A program made the position numbers and the translations under genes. Positions 19,304-28,235 of a stretch of 64,000 bases of DNA are shown in pieces (the stretch's first letter is position 1; each line of letters starts with the position of its first letter). Origin of the DNA: Nocardioides sp. Arc9.136. GTDB lineage: Bacteria; Actinomycetota; Actinomycetes; Propionibacteriales; Nocardioidaceae. The stretch is from assembly GCF_030506255.1 (NCBI RefSeq), contig NZ_CP113431.1:558001-622000 (forward strand), read 5' to 3'. The notes beneath the pieces are model-generated. The model searched no databases. It was not told where the DNA came from and saw only the letters and a list, made by a program, of their open reading frames with translations.

Positions 19304-20299
19304 CTAGCCGGCGAGCGAGGCGCGCAGGGCGCGGTGGACGCCGGTGGGGGTGAGGACGCCGAGGAAGACCGGCCCGTCCTTCACCGCGACCATCGCGTGG
19401 TCGCTGCGCAGCATCGCGGCCAGCGCCTCCTCGAGGGTGGCGCCGACGTCGACCGCGGCGCCGAGGTCGCCGAGGCGCACGCCGTCGAGCGGCTCGAGGT
19501 GGTCGCGGTCGACGGTGGTGACCGAGAGGCGGCGCAGCCCGCGCTCGGAGCCGACGAAGTCGGCGACGAAGTCGTCGGCCGGGCGCGCGAGCAGCTCGGC
19601 CGGGGTCGCGTGCTGGGCGAGCCGCCCGCCGGCGGCGAAGACCGCGACCCGGTCGCCCATCCGGACCGCCTCGTCGATGTCGTGGGTGACCAGCACGACC
19701 GTCTTGCCCAGCTCGCGCTGGAGGCGGAGGAACTCGTCCTGCAGCCGCACCCGCACCACGGGGTCGACCGCCCCGAACGGCTCGTCCATGAGCAGCACCG
19801 GCGGGTCGGCCGCCAGGGCCCGGGCCACGCCGACGCGCTGGCGCTGGCCGCCGGAGAGCTGGTGGGGGTAGCGGTCGGCGTACGTCGCCGGGTCGAGCCC
19901 GACGAGCTCCATCAGCTCGGTGGCCCGCGCGCGGGCGGTCGCGCGCGACTCGCCGTACAGCAGCGGCACGGTCATCACGTTGGTGACGACCTTCTGGTGC
20001 GGGAACAGCCCCACCTGCTGGATGACGTAGCCGATGCCGCGCCGCAGCTTCACCGGGTCCTCGCCGGTCACGTCGCGGCCGTCGATCTCGATGCGGCCGG
20101 TGCTGGGCTCGATCAGCCGGTTGATCATCTTCAGCGTCGTCGACTTGCCGCACCCCGACGGCCCGACGAGGCAGAGCAGCTCACCGGCGGCCACGTCGAG
20201 GTCGAGCGCCTGCACGGCGACCGTGCCGTCGGCGTAGGTCTTGCCGACACCCGAGAGCCGGATCATCGCGGTCCCGCCCGCTGGGCCGGTAGCGTCCAT
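19304..20299 (-). CDS. Glycine betaine/choline-type ABC importer ATPase
   Basis: ATPase (331 aa) of an OpuC/OpuA-class osmoprotectant importer. Walker A GPSGCGKST, signature LSGGQRQRVGVARAL, Walker B VLLMDEPFGAVD and the switch region LVTHDIDEA are all present; QQVGLFPH after the Q-loop is typical of this class. The C-terminal part contains one CBS-like unit (ATLEEALAAMLRSDHAMVAV), the sensor of ionic strength in OpuA. The ATG at 20299 adds 11 residues before MIRLSGVGKTY and is favoured by a -10 hexamer exactly 7 bases upstream. Divergent from its permease genes. Confidence 0.9.
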   Translation of the reverse strand: MDATGPAGGTAMIRLSGVGKTYADGTVAVQALDLDVAAGELLCLVGPSGCGKSTTLKMINRLIEPSTGRIEIDGRDVTGEDPVKLRRGIGYVIQQVGLFPHQKVVTNVMTVPLLYGESRATARARATELMELVGLDPATYADRYPHQLSGGQRQRVGVARALAADPPVLLMDEPFGAVDPVVRVRLQDEFLRLQRELGKTVVLVTHDIDEAVRMGDRVAVFAAGGRLAQHATPAELLARPADDFVADFVGSERGLRRLSVTTVDRDHLEPLDGVRLGDLGAAVDVGATLEEALAAMLRSDHAMVAVKDGPVFLGVLTPTGVHRALRASLAG

Positions 20300-20312
20300 G
20301 CGCGTGACAGTA
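20290..20312. promoter_or_regulatory. Overlapping divergent leaderless promoters of the opuC-type genes
   Basis: Plus strand: TAGCGT (20290-20295), 8 bases before GTG 20304. Minus strand: TACTGT (20312-20307), 7 bases before ATG 20299. Each hexamer lies within the other gene's first codons, so the two start sites are about 4 bases apart. Confidence 0.6.
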
Positions 20313-21032
20313 CTGGCGGCGGCCGCATCCGCGCCTGCACCCGGGCCGAGCTGCTACAGCCGGGTCACCAACGAGTGGTTCTGCCTGGACTACGTCAGCG
20401 ACCGGCGCGAGGAGATCCTCGACGCCGCCGGCCAGCACCTGCTCATCACCGTGCTCGCCGTCGCGTTCGGCGTCGTGGTCGCCGTGCCGCTGGCGCTGCT
20501 CGCCCGCCGCCTGCCGCGGCTGGAGTCGACGGTGCTCGGGTTCAGCACCGGCCTCTACACGGTGCCCTCGATCGCGCTGTTCCCGCTGCTCGTGCCGTTC
20601 ACGGGGCTGTCCATGACCACCGTGGTGATCGGGCTGGCGCTCTACGCGCTGACCGTGCTGGTCCGGGCGTTCCTCGAGGGCCTGCGCTCGGTGCCCGAGG
20701 ACGTGCGGGAGTCCGCCCGCGGCCTGGGGTACGGCGCCGGCCGGCTGCTCGTGCGCGTCGAGCTGCCCCTCGCCCTCCCGGTGGTGATGGCCGGCCTGCG
20801 CGTCGCGACCGTGTCGACGGTGGCCCTGACGACGGTGGGCTCCCTGGTGTCCTACGGCGGGCTGGGCAACCTGATCCGGGACGGCGTGACGACGAACTTC
20901 CGCGCCGAGCTGCTCACCGCCGCCGTGCTGTGCGTGGTGATCGCCTTCGCCCTCGACGCCCTGATCGTGCTCGCCCAACGCGTGCTGACCCCCTGGACGC
21001 GCACCGGCGGGACGGCGGGTGCGAGCGCATGA
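20304..21032 (+). CDS. Osmoprotectant ABC importer permease (OpuCB-like)
   Basis: Inner-membrane permease of about 242 aa with some six helices and the coupling motif ESARGLGYGAGRLLVRVELPLALP. Residues 10-30 (PSCYSRVTNEWFCLDYV) lie before the first helix and resemble the N-terminus of OpuC/ProW-type permeases. The start may be GTG 20304 (leaderless spacing 8) or ATG 20298 two codons earlier; the promoter favours GTG. It overlaps the second permease gene by ATGA. Confidence 0.88.
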   Translation: MTVLAAAASAPAPGPSCYSRVTNEWFCLDYVSDRREEILDAAGQHLLITVLAVAFGVVVAVPLALLARRLPRLESTVLGFSTGLYTVPSIALFPLLVPFTGLSMTTVVIGLALYALTVLVRAFLEGLRSVPEDVRESARGLGYGAGRLLVRVELPLALPVVMAGLRVATVSTVALTTVGSLVSYGGLGNLIRDGVTTNFRAELLTAAVLCVVIAFALDALIVLAQRVLTPWTRTGGTAGASA

Positions 21033-21757
21033 GGGTGCTCCGCGACGCCTGGGACCACCTGCTCACCGGGTCGAGCTGGACCGGTGACGGCGGCATGCTC
21101 GAGCTGCTGGGCCAGCAGCTGCTGCTCACGGTGACCGCGCTGCTGCTCGCGCTGGTGGTCGGCCTGCCGGTGGCGCTCGGGCTGGGCCACCTCGGGCGGG
21201 GCGGGTTCCTCGCCGTCAACGTCTCCAACGTCGGGCGCGCGGTGCCGACGTTCGCGCTGCTGGCCGTGCTGGTCACCCTCGACTGGCCCGGCACCGACTC
21301 CTTCGGGCCCTACGGCCGGGCCGGCGTGGCGACCCTCCTGGCACTGACCCTGTTCGCGCTGCCGCCGATCATCACCAACGGCTACGTGGCGGTGCGCGAG
21401 GTCCCGGACGAGGTCAACGAGGCGGCCACGGGCATGGGGATGACCGGCGCCCAGCGGTTCTGGCGGGTCGAGCTGCCGCTGGCCACCCCGCTGGTGGCCT
21501 CCGGCGTACGGCTCGCGCTCGTCCAGGTGTGGGCCACCGCCACCATCGCCGCGCTCGTCGCGGGCCCGGGCCTGGGGCGGGTCATCACCGACGGCTTCTA
21601 CCGCAGCCAGTACGGCCAGGGCATCGCCGGCGCGGTCGTGGTGGCCGCGGTCGCGCTCCTCCTCGAGCTGCTCGCGGCGGGCGTGCAGCGGCTCGCCGCC
21701 CCCGGACGTCGGGACCGCGTGGCTACTGTGTCGACGGGGCTCCACCCGGTCGGGTGA
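21029..21757 (+). CDS. Osmoprotectant ABC importer permease (OpuCD-like)
   Basis: Second permease subunit (242 aa). Helices begin near residue 30; the ATPase-coupling loop is EAATGMGMTGAQRFWRVELP. The NVSNVGRAVPTFALL segment is characteristic of OpuC/OsmU permeases. It starts within the stop of the first permease (ATGA), so the two are made together and probably form a heterodimer served by the divergent ATPase and the lipoprotein that follows. Confidence 0.9.
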   Translation: MRVLRDAWDHLLTGSSWTGDGGMLELLGQQLLLTVTALLLALVVGLPVALGLGHLGRGGFLAVNVSNVGRAVPTFALLAVLVTLDWPGTDSFGPYGRAGVATLLALTLFALPPIITNGYVAVREVPDEVNEAATGMGMTGAQRFWRVELPLATPLVASGVRLALVQVWATATIAALVAGPGLGRVITDGFYRSQYGQGIAGAVVVAAVALLLELLAAGVQRLAAPGRRDRVATVSTGLHPVG

Positions 21758-21817
21758 CCCTGCTCATCCGGACACGCGCGGCGAGCAGAGCCGCGGGACA
21801 CAGAAGGAACCACCAGC

Positions 21818-22765
21818 ATGCAGGTACGACGCCCTCTCGCCGCCGCCATCGCGGCCGGCTCCCTCCTCCTCGCCGGCTGCGCCGGCGACGACCTCGCCGA
21901 GGAGCCCTCGGACGACGACTCCTCCTCGGCCGCCACCGCAGGCGGCCCCGTCAGCATCTCGGGGCAGAACTTTCCCGAGGCCACGCTGGTCGCCTCGATG
22001 TACGAGCAGCTGCTCGAGGACGCCGGCTACGACCCGACCGTGCGCCTGGTCGACTCGCGCAGCGTCTACATCGAGACCTTCCCCGGTGACGTCGACATCG
22101 TCCCGGAGTACGTCGGCGGCATCGTCAACGAGCTCAACGCCCGCAAGCTGGGCGACAAGGCCGAGCCGTTCACCGCCGGCGACGGCGAGGAGCTCGCCGA
22201 CCAGGGCGAGGAGCTCCTCGACGAGGCGGGCATCACCCTGCTCGACGTCTCCGAGGCCACCGACACCAACGCGTTCTTCGTGACCCAGGAGTACTCCGAG
22301 GAGAACGGCGTCACCAAGCTCTCCGACCTCGAGGGCGAGTCCGTCACCCTCGCCGCGGCGCCGGACTGCGAGGGCCGCCTCGACTGCGAGGGCGGCCTCG
22401 TGGACGAGTACGGCATCGACGTCACGAAGGTGCTGCCGCTCGGCTACGCCAGCGACCAGACCTACCAGTCGGTGCTCGACGGCGAGGCCGAGCTCGGCGA
22501 GACCAGCACCACCGACGGCACGCTGGAGTCCCAGGGCCTCGTCGTCCTCGAGGACGACAAGCAGATCCAGCCCGCGCAGAACCTCGTGCCGGCCGTGTCG
22601 ACCGCGTTCCTCGAGGAGCACCCCGACGTCGAGGACCTGCTCGGGGGCCTGATGGACGCGCTGACCACCGAGAACCTCACCGAGCTCAACGGCCGGGTCG
22701 CGGTGGACCGGGAGAAGCCCGAGGACGTGGCCCGCGACTTCCTCGAGCAGGAGGGCCTGCTCTAG
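21818..22765 (+). CDS. Glycine betaine/choline-type substrate-binding lipoprotein
   Basis: Extracellular lipoprotein (315 aa): lipobox LLLAGC with lipidated Cys21, an acidic linker, then an OpuAC-family type II binding domain (SGQNFPEATLVASMYEQLL). The ligand is probably a quaternary amine such as choline or betaine, inferred from class and neighbours. Follows the permeases by 60 bases, within which no hairpin is evident. Its TAG stop shares bases with the TAG stop of the converging glycosyltransferase gene. Confidence 0.9.
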   Translation: MQVRRPLAAAIAAGSLLLAGCAGDDLAEEPSDDDSSSAATAGGPVSISGQNFPEATLVASMYEQLLEDAGYDPTVRLVDSRSVYIETFPGDVDIVPEYVGGIVNELNARKLGDKAEPFTAGDGEELADQGEELLDEAGITLLDVSEATDTNAFFVTQEYSEENGVTKLSDLEGESVTLAAAPDCEGRLDCEGGLVDEYGIDVTKVLPLGYASDQTYQSVLDGEAELGETSTTDGTLESQGLVVLEDDKQIQPAQNLVPAVSTAFLEEHPDVEDLLGGLMDALTTENLTELNGRVAVDREKPEDVARDFLEQEGLL

Positions 22766-23874
22766 GCCTCGTGCGGACGCAGCTCCAGGGCCGCGGGTGC
22801 GACGGTGCGCAGGTCGATGACCGGCACCTCCAGCCGCGGCCCTGCGGGCGTCCGCACCCGGGGCAGCGGCCCCTCCGCGGCGAGCGCCACGACGGCCGCG
22901 GCCTCCTCGCGCCGGCCCTGCTCGACCAGCCACCCCACGAGCCGGTACGCCGGCGTGAGGCCGGAGTGGGTGAGCGAGCGGGCGCCGTACAGCTCGACGA
23001 CGCCGGCGTGCAGCAGGTCCCACCACTCCTCGGAGCAGCCGGGGATCTCGCTGAAGTAGCGGTGCAGGTCGCCGGCGAGCACCCGGTCGCGGAAGACCCG
23101 GGTCACCTCCTCCGAGCCGTGCGCCTCCACGCTCGCGAGCGCCATCCGCTTGGTCGTCCACCGGTCGCGCAGGTCGTCGGTCGACGAGCGCTGCTGGGTG
23201 ATCGAAGTGCCGTCGTGGCGGATCCGCCAGTGGTAGACGACGTCGGGCAGCACGCCGAACCGGCGGGCGCGCAGGTAGGCGTCGGTGGTGGTCGGCTGGT
23301 CCTCGTAGCGCACGCCCTCGGGCCAGGACAGCCCGGCGCCCTCCCAGAAGTCCCGCCGGAACAGCTTGTTCCACGCGAAGACGTCGCCGAGGACCTCCGG
23401 GTGGTCCTCGACGGCGAGCGCCGCCCGGTCGCGGTGCAGCCGCCGCATCCACGGCGGCTCGGTGAGCCGGCCGTCCTCCCACCGGGCGACCGAGCCGGTG
23501 ACGAAGTCGCTGCCGGTGCGCCGCAGGTGGTCCAGCAGCGTGTCGTACGCGCCGGGCGGGACGACGTCGTCGGAGTCCGCGAACGTCACCAGGTCGCCGG
23601 TCACGTGCCGCAGGCCCTCGTTGCGGGCCGCGCCCAGTCCGCGGTTGGCGGTGTGCACGACCCGCACGCGGGCGTCTCGCTCGGCGTAGGAGTCCGCGAT
23701 CGCCCCGCTGGCGTCCGGTGAGCCGTCGTCGACGACGACCACCTCGAGGTCGACGCGGCGCGAGGCCTGCGCCAGCACGCTGTCCAGGCACTCCGCGACG
23801 TACCGCTCGACGTCGTAGACCGGGACCACGACGCTCACCCGGGCCCGGGATCGCGCCCACGGTCGCAGCTGCAT
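22762..23874 (-). CDS. Family 2 glycosyltransferase
   Basis: 370 aa, cytoplasmic GT-A enzyme. The N-terminal nucleotide-sugar domain is clear: VSVVVPVYDVERYVAECLDS, VVVVDDGSPDAS, NRGLGAARNEGL and the metal-binding TFADSDD. The C-terminal 150 residues resemble those of teichoic acid or CDP-glycerol-type GT2 proteins but are not diagnostic. ATG 23874 has TACTGT 6 bases upstream on this strand. With the sulfotransferase and second glycosyltransferase it suggests a surface glycan locus. Confidence 0.85.
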   Translation of the reverse strand: MQLRPWARSRARVSVVVPVYDVERYVAECLDSVLAQASRRVDLEVVVVDDGSPDASGAIADSYAERDARVRVVHTANRGLGAARNEGLRHVTGDLVTFADSDDVVPPGAYDTLLDHLRRTGSDFVTGSVARWEDGRLTEPPWMRRLHRDRAALAVEDHPEVLGDVFAWNKLFRRDFWEGAGLSWPEGVRYEDQPTTTDAYLRARRFGVLPDVVYHWRIRHDGTSITQQRSSTDDLRDRWTTKRMALASVEAHGSEEVTRVFRDRVLAGDLHRYFSEIPGCSEEWWDLLHAGVVELYGARSLTHSGLTPAYRLVGWLVEQGRREEAAAVVALAAEGPLPRVRTPAGPRLEVPVIDLRTVAPAALELRPHEA

Positions 23875-23880
23875 GGGCCG

Positions 23881-23900
23881 ACAGTAGTGAGCGATAGGCT
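23881..23900. promoter_or_regulatory. Divergent leaderless promoters, glycosyltransferase/sulfotransferase
   Basis: Minus: TACTGT (23886-23881), 6 bases before ATG 23874. Plus: TAGGCT (23895-23900), 8 bases before GTG 23909. The entire gap between the genes is 34 bases. Confidence 0.55.
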
Positions 23901-23908
23901 CACCGGTC

Positions 23909-25078
23909 GTGAGTGCCCCCGACGCCGCCCCCTCCGCGCAGCCGCCCGTGGACCCGTCCGCCGTCGACCCCGCCGAGTACCCGCGCAAGGTGCTGTTCGT
24001 GGCCGGTGCCGGCCGCAGCGGCACCAGCACGATGGCCGGTCTCATGCAGATCCTCGGCCTGCACGTGCCGCAGCCCGAGGTGGTGGCCGACGAGACCAAC
24101 CCCAAGGGGTTCGGCGAGCCGGCCTGGGCCGTCGAGCACCACGACCGCCTCCTCAAGGAGGCCGGCGTGCAGGTGAGCGACTCCCGCCCCGACGCGTGGT
24201 TCGAGACCGGCCGGGTCTCGACGCGGGAGAAGGAGCGGATCACCACCGCCGAGTGGCTCGAGTCGCACTTCGCGGTCAGCAGCGAGCTGGTCGTCAAGGA
24301 CCCGCGCCTGGCCTGGTTCCTCTCCCTGTGGCGCGTCGCCGCCGTCCGCACCGGCGCCACCCCCGTCTTCGCCACCATGCTGCGCCCGCCGGCGGAGGTC
24401 GTCGGCAGCAAGCAGACCTACTACAAGAACCGGCTCGGCTCGGCCCACCTGGCGGCGTCCTGGCTGAACATGCTGCTGCACACCGAGCGCGCCACCCGCG
24501 GCTCGACCGACGGGGGCACCGACGGCGCGGTCGACGGCAGCGCCCGCGTCTTCGTGCGGTACGGCGACCTCCTCGACGACTGGACCAGGACCTGCATGCA
24601 CGCCGGCGAGACGCTCGGCCTGCAGCACGTGCTCCACGCGCGCAGCGAGCAGATCCGTGACGGCCACCGCTTCGTCGACCCCTCGCTGCGCCGGGTCACC
24701 CAGTCGCTGGAGGACCTCGGCCTGCCCCGCCGGCTGCACGACCTCACCGCCGACACCTGGACCGAGCTGAACAAGCTCGCCGACCCCGGCGGCGACGTCC
24801 CCGAGGTGCACCGCAACCTCGACCAGCTGCGCGAGTCCTACGTCGAGCTCTACGAGGAGTCCGAGGCGATCTCGCGCTCGTCGGTGGTCGCCGCCGAGCA
24901 GCGGGTGCGCCGCGAGCTGAAGGGCCGCACGCCGGCCGGCCGGCCCGGCGGGGCACCCGCCCCGGCTGCCGCGCCCCCGGGCGCCCTCGCCGACCGGCTG
25001 CCGCACGGGCTGCGCGCCGCCGTCCCGCCGTCGGTCCGCCGCGGCCTGCGCAAGGCCGTCGGCAAGACCCGCCCGTGA
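23909..25078 (+). CDS. Sulfotransferase-family protein
   Basis: 389 aa. The 5'-phosphosulfate-binding loop of PAPS-dependent sulfotransferases is visible as FVAGAGRSGTSTMAG at residues 30-44, and a 3'-phosphate-binding region is plausible in KQTYYKNRLGSAHLAASWLN near 170-190. An Ala/Pro-rich linker after residue 330 leads to a basic tail ending in GKTRP. Probable reaction: transfer of sulfate from PAPS to a glycan or small molecule. The GTGA overlap with the next gene indicates that they act together. Confidence 0.82.
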   Translation: MSAPDAAPSAQPPVDPSAVDPAEYPRKVLFVAGAGRSGTSTMAGLMQILGLHVPQPEVVADETNPKGFGEPAWAVEHHDRLLKEAGVQVSDSRPDAWFETGRVSTREKERITTAEWLESHFAVSSELVVKDPRLAWFLSLWRVAAVRTGATPVFATMLRPPAEVVGSKQTYYKNRLGSAHLAASWLNMLLHTERATRGSTDGGTDGAVDGSARVFVRYGDLLDDWTRTCMHAGETLGLQHVLHARSEQIRDGHRFVDPSLRRVTQSLEDLGLPRRLHDLTADTWTELNKLADPGGDVPEVHRNLDQLRESYVELYEESEAISRSSVVAAEQRVRRELKGRTPAGRPGGAPAPAAAPPGALADRLPHGLRAAVPPSVRRGLRKAVGKTRP

Positions 25079-26001
25079 CCGCGCACCTCGGCCGCACCGG
25101 CCTGGCCAACCTCGAGGGCCACACGGACTTCGACATCACCTGGCCCTGGACCCGCCCCGAGGGGCTGCGGCCCGGCACCACCGCCGTGCTCCGGGTCAAG
25201 GACGAGGCGCCGTCGCTGCCGTTCGTGCTGCCGCCGCTCCTGCGCGCGTGCGACCACGTGCTCGTCGTCGACAACGGCTCGACCGACGGCACGCCCGAGG
25301 TGGTCCGCGAGACCGCGCAGCGGCACGGGTACGCCGACCGCCTGACGCTCACGTCGTACCCCTTCGCCGTCGCCCGCGCCGGCGCCGAGCACCTGGCCGT
25401 CCACGAGCTGTCGGTGCACTCGCTGTCGTACTTCTACAACTGGTGCTTCGCCCAGGTCGGCACCCGCTACTCCTGGAAGTGGGACGGCGACATGGTCCTG
25501 ACCACCGAGGGCGAGGTCTCCATCGCCGACCTCGGCTGGCAGGTGGGCGACGTGCAGACGATCGTCCGGGTGCCGCGCCACCCGCTCTTCCTCGCCTCCG
25601 ACTCCCTCGGGTACCTCGACCTCGGCCTGCGCAACGCCGAGGAGTGGGGCTTCCCGATCGGCCCGGACTTCGTCTACACCAAGGCCTTCGAGTGGGAGAT
25701 CCGCACGACGCCGGAGGACGTCCGGTCGATCGGGCTGCCGTTCGGGCTGTGCGTGGAGCTGAAGTACCTCGACGGTGACGAGTTCGCGCACTGGACCGAC
25801 CCCGAGTCCTTCGCGACCTCGTGGCGCAACAAGCGCAAGCGCCGCGAGTGGGAGGTCTTCAACGCCCTGCGCGAGGGGACGGTCCCGCAGGGGGTCGTCC
25901 GGATCGAGGCGCCCGTCGGCACCCACATCGTCGACCACGTCACCCACGAGTGGCTCCCGCGCGCCCCGCGCCCGCTCGACGTGGGTCCGCAGCGCCGCTG
26001 A
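25075..26001 (+). CDS. Glycosyltransferase-like protein (GT-A fold)
   Basis: 308 aa. [19 protein letters not shown] followed by [17 protein letters not shown] is the nucleotide-binding beginning of family 2 transferases, and [10 protein letters not shown] provides a DxD motif. The remainder, with many aromatic residues ([15 protein letters not shown]), is not diagnostic. It overlaps the sulfotransferase stop by four bases. A transferase acting on the same glycan as the sulfotransferase is the simplest inference. No membrane helix is seen. Confidence 0.75.
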   Translation: MTAHLGRTGLANLEGHTDFDITWPWTRPEGLRPGTTAVLRVKDEAPSLPFVLPPLLRACDHVLVVDNGSTDGTPEVVRETAQRHGYADRLTLTSYPFAVARAGAEHLAVHELSVHSLSYFYNWCFAQVGTRYSWKWDGDMVLTTEGEVSIADLGWQVGDVQTIVRVPRHPLFLASDSLGYLDLGLRNAEEWGFPIGPDFVYTKAFEWEIRTTPEDVRSIGLPFGLCVELKYLDGDEFAHWTDPESFATSWRNKRKRREWEVFNALREGTVPQGVVRIEAPVGTHIVDHVTHEWLPRAPRPLDVGPQRR

Positions 26002-26040
26002 CCCCCCCGCCGGTCGACGCAGCCGCGCTCTGGCGGATGT

Positions 26041-26174
26041 GTCATGCCGAGGGAGCACCCGCTTGCTCCGCCCGCATGACGTCCCGGCCCGGCGGCCGCC
26101 TCCCGGGGAAGTCCCTCGCTTCCCGGGGCAGATCTACCCCGGGAAGCGAGGGAGTCCCCGGTGCACCGGGGACT
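26041..26174. repeat. Cluster of strong palindromes in the 396-base gap before the pan operon
   Basis: The gap 26002-26397 has no gene. It holds: GTCATGC (26041-26047) pairing with 26074-26080 around an inner stem GGAGCA/TGCTCC; a perfect 17-bp stem 26112-26128 (TCCCTCGCTTCCCGGGG) with 26137-26153 and an 8-base loop; and a perfect 22-base palindrome at 26153-26174. The last two share base 26153 and could compete in folding. The first hairpins may terminate the sulfotransferase operon. A weak TACGGT at 26247-26252 could be the pan promoter. Confidence 0.7.
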
Positions 26175-26397
26175 CCTGCAGGCCGGCCCCACCGGTGTCG
26201 CCCAGGTCACGTCGGCCCACCGTTCTCCGGGAGGACTGGACCGGCGTACGGTTGTCGGCGCTGGACCCGCCCGATCGGGGGTACGGCACCCTCACCACTC
26301 AGGACACGAGCACACCGTCCGGTACCCACACCGGCCCACGGACCCGAGAACCGGGCGAGCGGGTGGTCGGAGGGACTGGAACGAAAGGTTCGACACC

Positions 26398-27336
26398 ATG
26401 ACGCACCAACCCCTCGGGGTGGGCGTCGTCGGCGCTGGTCGCGTCGGCGCCGTCCTCGCCGCTGCCCTCGGCGCTGCCGGCCACCCCGTGGTCGCCGCCG
26501 CCGGCGAGTCGGACGCCTCCCGCGCGCGCATCGCCGCGCTGCTGCCCGGCGTCCCGGTCCAGAAGCCGACCTCCGTGGCGCGCGCGTGCGACGTGCTGCT
26601 GCTGACCGTGCCCGACGACATGCTCGGCAACGTCGTGTCCGTGCTGGCGGCCAGCGGGGCGCTGCGCGAGGGCCAGTACGTCGTGCACACCTCCGGCCGG
26701 CACGGGCTGGCCGTGCTGGAGCCGGCCCGCGAGGTCGGTGCGCGGGTGGTCGCGATGCACCCGGCGATGACCTTCACCGGCACCGCGCTCGACCTCGAGC
26801 GGCTGACCGGGTGCGTGTTCGGGCTGACCGCCGGCACCGACGAGCGCGCGGTCGCCGAGGCCCTCGTCGCCGACCTGGGTGGCCGCCCGATGTGGGTGCC
26901 CGAGCAGATGCGGACGCTGTACCACGCCGGTCTCGCCCACGGCGCGAACCACCTGGTGACGCTGGTGACCGAGGCGATGGAGATGCTGGCCGCGGCCGGT
27001 GCCGACGACCCCTCCGCGACGCTGCGCCCGCTGCTGACCGCCGCCCTGGACAACGCCCTCGCCCACGGCGACGCCGCGCTGACCGGCCCGATCGTCCGCG
27101 GCGACGTCGGCACCGTCGAGGCCCACCTCCGGGACCTCGTGGCCAACGCGCCGCAGACGCTGCCGTCGTACGTCGCCATGGCCCGCGCCACGCTGGACCG
27201 GGCCGTCACCGACGGGCGGCTCCTGCCGATCCGCGCGGTCAAGATCCACGACCTGCTGGAGGACGCGAGCGCGACCGTGGCCGCGGCCCAGCGCGCCGCG
27301 TGGACCGCCCGGACGACGGGCACCGCCGGCCGATGA
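26398..27336 (+). CDS. Rossmann-fold DUF2520 protein of the pantothenate operon
   Basis: 312 aa. N-terminal NAD(P)-binding domain ([17 protein letters not shown], residues 8-24) and a C-terminal helical dehydrogenase-like domain ([19 protein letters not shown]), the arrangement of ketopantoate reductase and pyrroline-5-carboxylate reductase folds. It is the counterpart of Rv3603c, which also precedes panC. Because no panE is in the operon, ketopantoate reduction or a related step is a candidate role, but this is inference. ATG 26398 follows AAAGG at 9 bases and overlaps panC downstream by ATGA. Confidence 0.85.
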   Translation: MTHQPLGVGVVGAGRVGAVLAAALGAAGHPVVAAAGESDASRARIAALLPGVPVQKPTSVARACDVLLLTVPDDMLGNVVSVLAASGALREGQYVVHTSGRHGLAVLEPAREVGARVVAMHPAMTFTGTALDLERLTGCVFGLTAGTDERAVAEALVADLGGRPMWVPEQMRTLYHAGLAHGANHLVTLVTEAMEMLAAAGADDPSATLRPLLTAALDNALAHGDAALTGPIVRGDVGTVEAHLRDLVANAPQTLPSYVAMARATLDRAVTDGRLLPIRAVKIHDLLEDASATVAAAQRAAWTARTTGTAGR

Positions 27337-28235
27337 CCACCACGCCCGTCCTCGCGCCGACGCGCGAGGAGCTCTCAGCCCTGCTCGCGGAGGCCCGGCG
27401 GGCCGGCCGCCCGGTCGGCCTGGTGCCGACGATGGGCGCCCTGCACGAGGGGCACGCCAGCCTCGTGCGCGAGGCCCGTGCCCGGGTCGGCGACGGTCCG
27501 GTCGTCGTCTCGATCTTCGTCAACCCGCTGCAGTTCGGTGCGGGGGAGGACCTCGACCGCTACCCCCGCACCCTCGACGCCGACCTGGAGGTGTGCGCCC
27601 GCGAGGGCGTGGACGTGGTCTTCGCGCCGAGCGTCGAGGAGGTCTACCCCGGCGGTGACCCGATGGTGACCGTCGAGCCGGGACCGCTGGCCGACGTGCT
27701 GGAGGGCCGGAGCCGACCCGGCCACTTCCGCGGGGTGCTCACGGTCGTCGCCAAGCTCCTCGGCCTGGTGCGTCCCGACGTCGCGGTCTTCGGCCAGAAG
27801 GACTACCAGCAGCTCGCGCTCGTGCGCCGGATGGCGGCGGACCTCTGCCTCGGGGTCGACGTCGTGGGCGCCGAGACGGTCCGCGAGCCCGACGGGCTGG
27901 CGCTGTCCAGCCGCAACCGCTACCTCGACGAGGAGCAGCGCACCGAGGCGCTCGCGCTGAGCCGCGCGCTGCGCGCCGCGCAGGAGGCGGCGACGTACGG
28001 CCTCGGCCCGGCGCTCGACGCGGCGCGGGCCGAGCTGCGCGCCGCCAGGACCCTCGACCTGGACTACCTCGAGGTCACCACCCCCGGGCTCGAGGCCCTG
28101 CCCGACCCCGTCCCGGCCGGCACCGAGGCACGCGTCCTCGTCGCCGCCCGGCTCGGGACCACCCGCCTCATCGACAACATGCCGCTCGTCGTCGGTCACC
28201 CCGACGGCGCGCACGACCAGCAGGGAGAGCGCTGA
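27333..28235 (+). CDS. panC: Pantothenate synthetase
   Basis: ATP-dependent condensation of pantoate with beta-alanine (300 aa). Motifs: [15 protein letters not shown] (HIGH-like, residues 31-45), [27 protein letters not shown] and SSRNRYL. Overlaps the upstream DUF2520 gene by ATGA and the downstream panD by one base (TGATG). Length is normal; the last 15 residues are hydrophilic and variable. Confidence 0.97.
   Translation: MTTTPVLAPTREELSALLAEARRAGRPVGLVPTMGALHEGHASLVREARARVGDGPVVVSIFVNPLQFGAGEDLDRYPRTLDADLEVCAREGVDVVFAPSVEEVYPGGDPMVTVEPGPLADVLEGRSRPGHFRGVLTVVAKLLGLVRPDVAVFGQKDYQQLALVRRMAADLCLGVDVVGAETVREPDGLALSSRNRYLDEEQRTEALALSRALRAAQEAATYGLGPALDAARAELRAARTLDLDYLEVTTPGLEALPDPVPAGTEARVLVAARLGTTRLIDNMPLVVGHPDGAHDQQGER

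Noticed and set aside
19009..19307. Short overlapping open frames on both strands with repeated IVQL/RSIERSRW-like words
   Set aside because: They are translations of the CAATTG repeat array; no start signal or domain.
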